Source: Caulobacter segnis (lineage in GTDB: Bacteria; Pseudomonadota; Alphaproteobacteria; Caulobacterales; Caulobacteraceae). From it: 64,000 nt of DNA. Shown piece by piece: positions 37,744 to 45,686 of this stretch. The DNA lies in NCBI RefSeq assembly GCF_023935105.1, contig NZ_CP096040.1, forward strand, positions 3,472,001-3,536,000, given 5' to 3'. The translations under genes were made by a program, and so were the position numbers. How positions within the stretch are numbered: position 1 is the stretch's first letter; every line of letters begins with the position of its first letter. The notes under the pieces were generated by a model, which was not told the DNA's origin, did not search any database, and saw only the letters and a program-made list of their open reading frames with translations.

Positions 37744-38673
37744 ATGCCTGTGCTTTCGGTCCGCCATCTGACGCGCTACCGGTATCGCAATCCCGTGGCG
37801 TTCGGCGACCATCGCATGATGCTGCGCCCGCGCGAAGGTTGCGATCAGAGGCTGCTATCCTCCGATCTGGTGATCGTGCCCACGCCAGCCCAGTTGCGCT
37901 ACGTGCAGGACGTGCTGGGTAACTGGGTTGGTGTCGCCAGCTTCCGAGGGCGCGCCAGCGAGCTGACCTTTGAAAGCCGCTTTACCCTTGATCATACACC
38001 CCTCCCCGCCTTCGGCGATCAGCCGGGCCATCTCGACGTCTTCGAGGCCGGCCGGCCGTTCCTCTACGGAGCCGACGACCTGCCAGACCTGGTCCAGTCG
38101 ATCACCCCCCAGCACGAGGATCTCGACCGGACCCTGACCCAATGGGCCTTGCGCTTCACAAAGCCCGCCGGCTCCACCAGCCTGCAGCATCTGCTGGCCG
38201 AGATGACCCAGGCGATCTATGCCGATTTTCGGTATGGCAAGCGCTTCGAGCAGGGGGTCCAATCCCCCCTGACCACCTTGGAAAACCGAGGCGGCACCTG
38301 CCGCGACTTCGCGGTGCTAATGATCGAGGCCGTGCGGCGCCTAGGCTTGGCCGCCCAATTCATCTCCGGTTACATTCACAGCCCCTCGCGCAAGCTGGGC
38401 CAAGCCGAGCGCACGGGCGGCGGGCATACCCACGCTTGGCTTAGGGTCTATCTGCCCTCGTGCGGCTGGGTAGAATTCGACCCCACCAACGGTATTGTCG
38501 GCAACACCGATCTCATCCGCGTGGCCGTGGTGAACGATCCGAGGAAGGCGCCGCCGGTGCACGGCACTTGGGCGGGGTTTCCAACCGACTATCTGGGCAT
38601 GGATGTCGAAGTCGACGTCACTGACCCGGAAAGCCAGGCCTATCCCGCATCGTCCTTTAGCGCCTTTGGCTGA
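37744..38673 (+). CDS. transglutaminase-like protein (first of two)
   Basis: This protein has 309 residues. The N-terminal 90 residues are the beta-rich domain typical of bacterial transglutaminase-like proteins (VRHLTRYRYRNPVAFGDHRM). The papain-like core has the catalytic Cys in RGGTCRDFAVLM, His in GGGHTHAWLRVYLP and Asp in VEFDPTNG, so the triad is complete. No signal peptide is seen. These proteins are thought to hydrolyse or transfer peptide or isopeptide amides. It is followed 102 bases later by a second, divergent family member. Confidence 0.82.
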   Translation: MPVLSVRHLTRYRYRNPVAFGDHRMMLRPREGCDQRLLSSDLVIVPTPAQLRYVQDVLGNWVGVASFRGRASELTFESRFTLDHTPLPAFGDQPGHLDVFEAGRPFLYGADDLPDLVQSITPQHEDLDRTLTQWALRFTKPAGSTSLQHLLAEMTQAIYADFRYGKRFEQGVQSPLTTLENRGGTCRDFAVLMIEAVRRLGLAAQFISGYIHSPSRKLGQAERTGGGHTHAWLRVYLPSCGWVEFDPTNGIVGNTDLIRVAVVNDPRKAPPVHGTWAGFPTDYLGMDVEVDVTDPESQAYPASSFSAFG

Positions 38674-38775
38674 AGGAAAAGCATCTTCCTCCCGTTTCGC
38701 GCGTTCGCCTCGAACCCCTCATCCATTTCCCGGATTGCCTGCTTGGCGCGCCGGCTCCTTCGAGAGACGACGGCC

Positions 38776-39654
38776 ATGTTGATCCGCTACGGCTACGAGA
38801 TCACTGTTTTCTGCCAGCAGCCGACCGCGATGGTGACGCTGCTAGGCCTAAGGGATGGACGCGAGCGCCAGGTGCGGATCGGAGAGTCGTTCTTCACCTC
38901 GCCCCAGATCGACACCTCGACCTATCGCGACCTGTTCGACAATGTTTGCCGGCGCTTCGTGGCCCCCGCCGGCGCTCTGACCCTTTGGAGCGACAGCGTC
39001 ATCGAAGATAGCGGCGCCGTCGATCCCGTCGCCCTGGACGCCCAATTGCATCCGGTGGCCGACCTGCCCGACGACTGCCTCGCTTATCTGATGGGCAGCC
39101 GCTATTGCGAAACCGACCGCCTCAGCCAGATTGCCTGGGACAAGTTCGGCCATATCCAGCGGGGCTGGGCGCGGACCCAAGCCGTCTGCGACTTCGTGCA
39201 TGGCCACATCGCCTTCAACTATAAGACCGCCAGCTCCACCCGCACCGCCTATGAGGTTTATGAGGGCCGCGTCGGGGTGTGTCGGGACTATGCCCATCTC
39301 GCCGTCGCCCTTTGCCGCTGCCTGAACATTCCGGCCCGCTATGTGAACGGCTATCTGGGCGACATCGGCGTGCCGCGCGTCGACCCGATGGACTTCAGCG
39401 CCTGGATGGAAGTCTATCTCGGCGGCAAATGGTGGACGTTCGATCCGCGAAACAACATCCCGCGCATCGGCCGGATCGTGATCGCACACGGCCGTGACGC
39501 CGCCGACGTCGCCATGCTGACCTCATTCGGGCTGCACCAGCTAAACGGCTTCCGAGTCTGGGCTTATGAGACGGACGCTGGCGGCCTGCCAGGCGCGATC
39601 GTCGACACCACTGGCGCGGCCGGCCGCGAAGTTCGTGCGCGATCGCCACTTTAG
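38776..39654 (+). CDS. transglutaminase-like protein (second of two)
   Basis: This protein has 292 residues, starting at the ATG at 38776 after GAGAGA. The core contains the nucleophile Cys in GRVGVCRDYAHLA and the Asp in WWTFDPRNN. The position that is His in the first copy (GHTHAW) reads Ser here (MDFSAWMEVYL). If the alignment is right, either another residue supplies the base or activity differs; I cannot exclude that this is normal for the subfamily. It lies in line with the first transglutaminase-like gene and the divergent amidohydrolase, hinting at one amide-bond-processing unit. Confidence 0.8.
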   Translation: MLIRYGYEITVFCQQPTAMVTLLGLRDGRERQVRIGESFFTSPQIDTSTYRDLFDNVCRRFVAPAGALTLWSDSVIEDSGAVDPVALDAQLHPVADLPDDCLAYLMGSRYCETDRLSQIAWDKFGHIQRGWARTQAVCDFVHGHIAFNYKTASSTRTAYEVYEGRVGVCRDYAHLAVALCRCLNIPARYVNGYLGDIGVPRVDPMDFSAWMEVYLGGKWWTFDPRNNIPRIGRIVIAHGRDAADVAMLTSFGLHQLNGFRVWAYETDAGGLPGAIVDTTGAAGREVRARSPL

Positions 39655-39975
39655 GCCGGATCGACTGAACGCCATAGACGGTCGTGCGCCAGGAGCCGAC
39701 CTTAGGGCCCCGATTCCAGACCTTCGCCGCGCTAGGATCATCACAGCTGATAAGGACGATGACGGCGGCGCTCGACCATTTACCATGTCCGGATGCAGAG
39801 GGCGCTGGACCATATCTAACAGCGTCTGGACGGCGATCTGGACCTGGAGGTGGAGTGAAGCGATCCACTGACGGACACCGTTTACAATCCGAAACACTTT
39901 GTATTGAGCGGTTCACCGTGGCGGGAATGCTCGGCCCTAAAGTGGCAAGGGCCAGACAACGCTCAAACGTTTTGA
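39655..39975. other. 321-base gap with no recognisable gene
   Basis: Both strands hold only short, ribosome-site-less frames between the second transglutaminase-like gene and the next small secreted protein. No hairpin or repeat stands out. Confidence 0.4.
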
Positions 39976-40350
39976 TTGGAGACCAACCTGAAACTTCGCA
40001 TGCTCGCCGCTTCGACATCGCTGCTCATGGCGGCAGCTATCGTCGTTCCCGTCGCCGCCCAAGGTCAGGTCATGGATCGCGCCACCTTGGTCCGCGGCTA
40101 CGCTCAGTTCTGCGCGACCCAGGGAACCCAAATGCCGGGCGCGGCGGGCGAGTCCGACATCAAGGGCGACGCGAGACTGGCTGCCTACTGCACCTGCTTC
40201 GCCGGAAAGTTCGCTGACCGCGCCCTCGCTAGCCTCGGCAAGCCACGCACCGCGCCGTTCGACATGAAGAAATCGGTGGCCGAGGAATACGCCATGCGCA
40301 ACACCTGCCGCGCGCAGATGGGCCTGCCCAAGGTGGTCCAAACCCCCTGA
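39976..40350 (+). CDS. small secreted protein of unknown function
   Basis: This protein has up to 124 residues. The frame begins at a TTG (39976); an ATG at 40000 also gives an exported protein. A hydrophobic leader (MLAASTSLLMAAAIVVPVAA) ends near AQ. The mature part contains four Cys (FCATQG, YCTCFAGKF, RNTCRAQMG) and is otherwise helical. I do not recognise the family; the paired Cys suggest a disulfide-stabilised periplasmic helical protein. Confidence 0.6.
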   Translation: METNLKLRMLAASTSLLMAAAIVVPVAAQGQVMDRATLVRGYAQFCATQGTQMPGAAGESDIKGDARLAAYCTCFAGKFADRALASLGKPRTAPFDMKKSVAEEYAMRNTCRAQMGLPKVVQTP

Positions 40351-40394
40351 GGGGCTCAGCTTCGTCATACGCACCGCCGGGCGGCGTCCATTGT

Positions 40395-40430
40395 GCGAAC
40401 AGATCACTTCGCGCGAACAGATCACTTCGC
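40395..40430. repeat. 18-bp perfect tandem duplication
   Basis: GCGAACAGATCACTTCGC occurs twice with no gap (40395-40412 and 40413-40430), 23 bases upstream of the next start codon, in the likely promoter or leader of the following gene. Confidence 0.7.
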
Positions 40431-40452
40431 GCCTAGATTGGAAGCAAGGACG

Positions 40453-40971
40453 ATGATCTCACCGATCAAGCTCATAGCTCTCTCAAGCGTGGCGTTGGCC
40501 CTCCTGCCGCCTCACGCGCCTCGTGCGTCAGCGGCCTCCGATGCATGGGTTTTGTCGGAAAAAGGATACGGCCCGCTTCACACAGGCATGAGCAAGTCGG
40601 ATCTGAAAGGGCGCGTCGGCGCCACTGCCGAAGAGGGTCAGGTTGGCGGCTGTGAACAGATCGACCTTGTCGATCATCCCGGTGTCGTCGTGATGTTCGA
40701 GCAGGGCAAGCTGGCGCGCGTCACGGTCCATGATCGCGACGTCAAGACCGACAGGGGCATAGGTCTAGGGTCGGAAGAAGCCGCAGTTCGAGCGGCCTAT
40801 GCGCCCCTTCAAGTCGAACCTCATGCCTATAGCGACGCACCCGCGGCCTACTTCACCTATTGGCGCGTCTCCACCCGCCAAGGCATTCGATTTGAAACAG
40901 ACGAAGCGCGGAAGGTTTCTGTGATCCATGTTGGCGACGATGCGATCAGGCTCGTCGAAGGCTGCTCATAG
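40453..40971 (+). CDS. secreted protein of unknown function
   Basis: This protein has 172 residues. The ATG at 40453 follows AAGGA and starts a signal peptide (MISPIKLIALSSVALALLPP). The mature domain begins WVLSEKGYGPLHTGMSKSDL, a pattern seen in small periplasmic proteins in which a glycine-rich GxLHxGM segment precedes a beta-alpha-beta fold, and has two Cys (GGCEQID and the C-terminal EGCS). Function is not known. The 18-bp tandem repeat sits in its leader region. Confidence 0.65.
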   Translation: MISPIKLIALSSVALALLPPHAPRASAASDAWVLSEKGYGPLHTGMSKSDLKGRVGATAEEGQVGGCEQIDLVDHPGVVVMFEQGKLARVTVHDRDVKTDRGIGLGSEEAAVRAAYAPLQVEPHAYSDAPAAYFTYWRVSTRQGIRFETDEARKVSVIHVGDDAIRLVEGCS

Positions 40972-41084
40972 GGTTTGCGGCAACGTTCCGCGCCGGGCGG
41001 CCAAACGGTCTGAGCGTGGCGCAACAAGGTCGGCTCAACCTTCCGATTTCGGCCTCGTAGCCCCTCCCCTCGCGGTGTCGGCCC

Positions 41085-41909
41085 TCAGTGTTTCAGGGTC
41101 TCGTCGATGAAGGCGTCGATCTCCGATTCTCTAGCCTTCACGGGGATTTCGTGTCCGAACTGCGCATAGATGTGAGCGCGCGCGTGACCCCCATGCGCCT
41201 GGATCGCTTGAGCGAAGCGGCGGGCTTGTTCCGGATCGGTGCGATCATCTTGCGCCCCGTTCAGGATGAGGGTGGAGGCCTTGATCTCCGGCGCCAAAGG
41301 GAGCGCCGAGCGTGAGCGCAAGGCGTCCTCGCCACCCCCTATTTGTGTGAAGAATCGGGTCTTGACGCCCAAGGCCCCCGGCGACGGCGGATGGTCAAGA
41401 TAGGCGGTAAAATCATAAAGCCCGGAGATGAGCACGAGGCCGGCGACGTCTGGGTCATGAGCCGCGACCAGCGCCGCCGTGACCGCACCAAGGCTAACGC
41501 CCTGGATCAAGACCTTGTCCCGCGACGTGTAACCTTCCGCCACGAGGGTCTTGATCACCGCTTCGACGGCGTGCTGCGAAAAGGGGCCGGCGAAATCCTC
41601 CGGACCGCTGGAGCCGCCGTATCCAGGCAAGGAAATCGACGCCACGACGTAACCCTTTTTCGCGAAACGGTCGAGGACGCCCCAATCGACGAAGACCTTG
41701 CCGCCTAGTCGGGCGTCGGGCGACTGGTAGCCGTGGAGGAAGATGATGGTAGGCCGGGGCCCGTCACCGCTCGGCCTGCTCACGAAATATTCCACCCGCG
41801 CCGCGCCGTTGTCGGGATGAGCGATCGTTTCGGCCTGGGCCAAGGGTGGACGGGAACAGCCCGCCAAGAGCAGGACGATACAAAAGGCGATCTGGCGAAT
41901 TCGGCGCAT
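41085..41909 (-). CDS. alpha/beta-hydrolase lipoprotein
   Basis: This protein has 274 residues. From the ATG at 41909 the leader IRQIAFCIVLLLAGCSRP carries a lipobox (LAGC), so it should be a membrane-anchored lipoprotein. The fold shows the HGYQSPD oxyanion region, the nucleophile Ser in IQGVSLGAV, an Asp in NGAQDDRTDP and His in YAQFGHEIP, giving a complete triad, as in dienelactone-hydrolase-like peptidases and esterases. The frame stays open upstream to 42428, but that part belongs to a decayed neighbour, not to this gene. Confidence 0.8.
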   Translation of the reverse strand: MRRIRQIAFCIVLLLAGCSRPPLAQAETIAHPDNGAARVEYFVSRPSGDGPRPTIIFLHGYQSPDARLGGKVFVDWGVLDRFAKKGYVVASISLPGYGGSSGPEDFAGPFSQHAVEAVIKTLVAEGYTSRDKVLIQGVSLGAVTAALVAAHDPDVAGLVLISGLYDFTAYLDHPPSPGALGVKTRFFTQIGGGEDALRSRSALPLAPEIKASTLILNGAQDDRTDPEQARRFAQAIQAHGGHARAHIYAQFGHEIPVKARESEIDAFIDETLKH

Positions 41910-42841
41910 GTCGTCTGACGGATCCTTGACGGGGAATGGTAACTTCGGGACTTGCCTTTCGCGACCCATACCCCGCCGGCAAAGACGCGCGCTAGCGTTG
42001 GCCAGCCGCTGGACCGCTATTGCCGCTTCGACAATCGGCTGGAGATGAAAGCATCCACTCGGTCGGTGTAGGCGCCTGGTAGGCCCAGAGTTCGGTTGAT
42101 CTCGGCGTGGGACAGATCCTGGGGCAGGACGGGCATGTCGCGCCCGCCCGCCTTCGCCTTGGCCTGGAACCGCCGGGCGGTCGTCGCAGGGATCCTCGGG
42201 ACGCTGTGTCGAGCAGACCAGCATCATCGGCACGGCCTTGGGCGTCCATTGGTCCATCGGCGACGCCTTGGTCCAATAGGCCGGGTCGGTTCCAAAAGCT
42301 TGGTCGTAGAACCTGGGATGTCGCCCGGCCATCGTCGCCGCCATCTGCATGGCGGCCAAGTCGAGCACCACCGTCCCGGCCCAGGGCTGGCCGACCATCT
42401 CGGGTTTGGACGACACAAGAGCCACCAAGTCCCTTGACCCGAGCTATGACGGTCAGGCCGCGGTGACGTTTGGCGGCCAGCTCACCGCCCTCTCAGACAG
42501 CGCGCCGCCGCCGCGCCCCGTCCGCGACGCCGTGGGCTCTCGCGTCAATATCTCGGTCTAGACGCTGGTCCGGAACGCTGCTCACCCCTGAAAAAGCCGT
42601 GCTGGCGCGCGGCCTCGCCAGCGAAGTCGACATCGCGACGAGAGCCGAGGCCCGGCCCGGAACCTTCAGCCACACCAGGCCATTCGCACCCGGCTGGTTC
42701 GAGGTTGCGCCCTTCGGAAGATAGCGCCCGCGGCGGCCCCGAAAAATTCTCATCCCCAGCCTGTAACCTGAGGCCGAGCTTCGGCGAATGGGTGTTGTCG
42801 GGCCGATCAGCGGCCTGGCTTCGTCAACCAGGAAACGCCCC
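41910..42841. other. 932-base region of decayed coding sequence
   Basis: Besides the esterase remnant (42017-42450, leftward), rightward coding-like ends are present: one finishing FGGQLTALSDSAP...SRVNISV at about 42561 and one finishing HTRPFAPGWFEVAPFGR at about 42724. Neither has a start or a recognisable domain. The region looks like a graveyard between two intact loci. Confidence 0.4.
42017..42450 (-). pseudogene. remnant of an alpha/beta-hydrolase (esterase) C-terminal half
   Basis: The leftward frame at 42428 reads a hydrolase-like stretch (AAMQMAATMAGRHPRFYDQ, then PKAVPMMLVCSTQR). Near 42200 the sensible reading jumps to another frame (ATTARRFQAKAKAGG, then PQDLSHAEINRTLGLPGAYT) that ends at the stop at 42017. 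An in-frame stop and no start occur upstream, and the nucleophile region is missing. This is a truncated and frameshifted gene of the esterase/acetylhydrolase type. Confidence 0.5.
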
Positions 42842-43111
42842 ATGACCAACTTCAAGTCCGCCACGATCGCCTCGGCCGCCGCCCTGTTCGCCGTGACCAG
42901 CATGGTCGCCGCCACCCACGCTTCCGCCGCCCCCAAGGCCGCGGCCGAAAAGGTCCATTGCTATGGCGTCAACACCTGCAAGGGCACCTCGGACTGCAAG
43001 ACGGCCAAGAACGACTGCCGGGGCCAGAACGACTGCAAGGGTCAGGGCTTCAAGGAACTGAGCAAAAAGGCCTGCACGACCGCCGGCGGTTCGCTGACCG
43101 CGCCGCAGTAA
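42842..43111 (+). CDS. bufferin-type Cys-rich periplasmic metallophore precursor (BufA2-like)
   Basis: This protein has 89 residues. The ATG at 42842 follows AGGAA. A signal peptide (ATIASAAALFAVTSMVAATHASA) precedes a short mature peptide with six Cys in repeated CKG/DC contexts (HCYGVNTCKG, SDCKTAKNDCRGQNDCKG, KACTT). It heads an operon with DUF692 and DUF2063 genes, the arrangement of bufferins described in Caulobacter, in which the DUF692 enzyme converts precursor Cys residues to thiooxazole heterocycles that bind copper. It should act in the periplasm as a copper sponge. The class is inferred from the Cys pattern and gene order. Confidence 0.82.
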   Translation: MTNFKSATIASAAALFAVTSMVAATHASAAPKAAAEKVHCYGVNTCKGTSDCKTAKNDCRGQNDCKGQGFKELSKKACTTAGGSLTAPQ

Positions 43112-43182
43112 CCGGTTACGCGCGGCCGGTTCTTCGCGAGCCGGCCGCGCGCCGCCTGCCCTCCGCCCAGTCCGAGGTCGCC

Positions 43183-44019
43183 ATGCCCGAAACGATCCCG
43201 CTCTTCGAAGGCTTCGGCCTGGGCCTGCGTCCGCCCCACTATGCGGACTTTCTTGAGCGCGAGATCCCTGTCGACTTCGTCGAGGTGATCTCCGAGAACT
43301 TCATGGTCCACGGCGGTCGGCCGCTCTACGTCCTGGACGCCGTGCGCGAGCGTCATCCGGTGGCGATGCACGGGGTGTCGATGTCGATCGGCTCGGCCGA
43401 TGGCGTCAAGCCGGACTATCTGCGCCGCCTCAAGGCCCTGGTCGATCGCGTCGATCCGCTGTGGGTGTCCGACCATCTCTGCTGGACCGGGCTGGAAGGC
43501 TTCAACTCCCACGACCTGTTGCCCCTGCCCTACACAGAGGAAGCTATGGAGGTGGTCTGCGCCAACATCGCCCGCGTCCAGGACATCCTCGAACGACCGA
43601 TCCTGCTGGAGAACCCTTCCAGCTATCTGACCTTCGCCGACGACGAGATGACCGAACACGGCTTCATGGCCCGGATGTGCGAGGCCACCGGCTGCTCGCT
43701 GCTTCTCGACATCAACAACATCTATGTCAGCGGAACCAATCACGGCTTCGATCCCGTCGCCTATATCGCCGGCGTGCCGGCCGACCGGGTGCGTCAGATC
43801 CACCTCGCCGGCCACAGCCAAGGGCGGGGCCTGCTGATCGACACCCACGATCAACCGGTGCCCGATCCTGTCTGGGCGCTCTACGGCATCGCGTGCCGGC
43901 GCTTCGGGCTCGTGGCGACGATGATCGAGCGCGACGACGACATTCCTCCGCTCGTCGACTTGCTGGCCGAGCTCGACATCGCGCGCGCCCACGCCGCCGG
44001 CCTGGAGCGCGCGGCATGA
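43183..44019 (+). CDS. bufB: DUF692 multinuclear non-heme iron oxygenase (BufB-like, MNIO)
   Basis: This protein has 278 residues, starting at the ATG at 43183 after GAGG. It is a TIM-barrel enzyme of the DUF692/MNIO family: GLGLRPPHYADFL, FVEVISENFM, VAMHGVSMSIGS, VSDHLCWTG, LLENPSSYL, LLLDINNIYVSGTNHGFDP and IHLAGHSQGR supply the His, Asp, Glu and Asn ligands of the iron cluster. The family oxidises Cys residues of peptide precursors; here the substrate should be the Cys-rich product of the gene 71 bases upstream. Its stop overlaps the next start (ATGA), so translation is coupled. Confidence 0.9.
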   Translation: MPETIPLFEGFGLGLRPPHYADFLEREIPVDFVEVISENFMVHGGRPLYVLDAVRERHPVAMHGVSMSIGSADGVKPDYLRRLKALVDRVDPLWVSDHLCWTGLEGFNSHDLLPLPYTEEAMEVVCANIARVQDILERPILLENPSSYLTFADDEMTEHGFMARMCEATGCSLLLDINNIYVSGTNHGFDPVAYIAGVPADRVRQIHLAGHSQGRGLLIDTHDQPVPDPVWALYGIACRRFGLVATMIERDDDIPPLVDLLAELDIARAHAAGLERAA

Positions 44020-44762
44020 GCCTGCTGGCGATCCAGCGCGGCCTGCGCGACCATATCCTGGCGAACAGGGCGGATCGTCCGGAGGCCGTCGCGGCCAGCG
44101 GCGAGGCCGGCCTCGCCGTCTACCGACATGCCTATCGCGCCCAATTGGCGGCCTGCCTGCGCGACACTTTCGAGCAGACCTGGTCATGGCTGGGTGACGA
44201 AGGCTTCGACGCCGCCGCGCTCACCCATATCGCGGCCCATCCGCCCCGTGGCTGGACCCTGGACGCCTATGGCGAAGACTTTCCCCAAACCCTGGCGGGG
44301 CTCTACCCCGACGACCCTGATGTCGCCGAACTGGCCTGGCTGGACTGGTCCCTGCGCCGCGCCTTCGACGGTCCAGACGCCGATCCGATCACGCCCGAGG
44401 CCCTGGCCCATGTGGATTGGGACAGCGCCGCCCTGGCCCTGTCGCCGACCCTGGCGATCGGCGCGGTCGCGACCAACAGCGCCGCGATCTGGGGTGCCTT
44501 GGCCGATGGGCAGGCGCCTCCGCCGGTCGAACGCCTGCCCGCTCCCGCCGCGATCCGCGTCTGGAGGCAGGGTCTTTCGCCACGATACCGGACGATCGAC
44601 GCCTTCGAACAACAGGCTCTGTCCATGGTGCTGGAAGGCCGCGGCTTCGCCCAGCTGTGCGAGCAACTCGCCGCCGACGACGACGCCGAGCGCGCCATCG
44701 AGCAGGTCGGCGGTCTTCTGGGCGCCTGGCTTCAGGATGGACTGGTCTGCAGCACTGGCTGA
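44016..44762 (+). CDS. bufC: DUF2063 protein, MNIO partner (BufC-like)
   Basis: This protein has 248 residues. The N-terminal 95 residues are the DUF2063 (putative DNA-binding) domain (QRGLRDHILANR, LAVYRHAYRAQLAACLRDTFEQTWSWLGD). The rest is a winged domain resembling RiPP recognition elements, consistent with delivering the precursor leader to the MNIO enzyme. Stop and start overlap with bufB. Known bufferin operons often end with a DoxX-like membrane protein; none follows here, and the next gene is an AraC regulator. Confidence 0.85.
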   Translation: MSLLAIQRGLRDHILANRADRPEAVAASGEAGLAVYRHAYRAQLAACLRDTFEQTWSWLGDEGFDAAALTHIAAHPPRGWTLDAYGEDFPQTLAGLYPDDPDVAELAWLDWSLRRAFDGPDADPITPEALAHVDWDSAALALSPTLAIGAVATNSAAIWGALADGQAPPPVERLPAPAAIRVWRQGLSPRYRTIDAFEQQALSMVLEGRGFAQLCEQLAADDDAERAIEQVGGLLGAWLQDGLVCSTG

Positions 44763-44823
44763 CTGGGCTCGCTAAAGGCCAAGGGCGGTGAGCCCTGGAT
44801 GATCGGCCGACCGAGCTAGCCCA

Positions 44824-45489
44824 ATGAAACAGGCGACCTTCCAGCGCGGTAGAGATGCCGTTCAGCGCCAGTTGCTGACGTTGACGCACCGCCAGGAACT
44901 AGATGGGGTGGATGGCTCCCGCTCACGGCATCTGAGTGAGCATATCGCACACGAGGTCACCGGCGACCCAAAGGCCATGATCAAGACCGCCATTGGCGTG
45001 CGCGACCCCGAGGTCCAAAACGCCGCGCGCCGGTGGCGCCAAGAACTCACGCAAAAGGCTGCTGGCGGACGGCTTTTAAGCGAAGGCCTGGCGACGATGC
45101 TGACCGTCCACCTCTTCCGCAAATACGGGGAAGGCGACCTTGGCGGGGTCAGCACGAAGGGCGGTCTTGGCGCCAACCGGCTCAAGCGCGTGATGGACTA
45201 CATAGAGGCCCATCTTGCCGACGATGTTTCGCTGCTCGACCTCGCCGGCGTCGCCGGCCTCAGCCCACATCATTTCGCAACGTCGTTCCGGGTCTCGACT
45301 GGCGCATCCCCGCATCGCTTCGTGATCAACCGGCGCATTCAGCGGGGAAAAGAACTTCTGCTGGAGACCTCAGACTCGATCTCCGCGATTGCTCTTGCCG
45401 TCGGCTTCGCCAGCCACAGCCAGTTCACGATCAATTTCCGCAAGCTGATTGGCGCGCCGCCTTCACAGTTCCGACGCGAAAATCGATAG
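44824..45489 (+). CDS. AraC-family regulator, short form
   Basis: This protein has 221 residues. The C-terminal 105 residues form a standard AraC DNA-binding domain (LLDLAGVAGLSPHHFATSFRVSTGASPHRF and ISAIALAVGFASHSQFTINFRKLIG). Related regulators are usually near 290-300 residues with an N-terminal sensing domain; here only about 45 residues precede the linker, so the sensor is missing or truncated. No good ribosome site precedes the ATG. Whether it controls the bufferin operon 62 bases upstream is unknown. Confidence 0.72.
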   Translation: MKQATFQRGRDAVQRQLLTLTHRQELDGVDGSRSRHLSEHIAHEVTGDPKAMIKTAIGVRDPEVQNAARRWRQELTQKAAGGRLLSEGLATMLTVHLFRKYGEGDLGGVSTKGGLGANRLKRVMDYIEAHLADDVSLLDLAGVAGLSPHHFATSFRVSTGASPHRFVINRRIQRGKELLLETSDSISAIALAVGFASHSQFTINFRKLIGAPPSQFRRENR

Positions 45490-45686
45490 TCCCATTGTGT
45501 CTGGTCCCGGTGTGTGGTGGTCGGCGGACATTGCCGTGCTTATGCGCCCTAGCGTAGCTCGGTTGCGGCGCATCGCGGGTGGCGGCGTCGCGCAGGCGCC
45601 AAACAAACATCTCCATGGCGATAGCGTCCTCCAACCTGAACGTGTAGGATTCACCATCGTACTGCGTCTGCCGTGTTGAGTGACTG

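Noticed and set aside
41085..42428. Apparent 447-residue hydrolase with two alpha/beta-hydrolase parts
   Set aside because: A lipoprotein start at 41909 gives a complete hydrolase; the upstream part is a decayed neighbour that happens to be in frame.
42958..44019. Longer 353-residue DUF692 protein
   Set aside because: The first 75 codons overlap the Cys-rich precursor gene in another frame; the ATG at 43183 has a ribosome site and fits family length.
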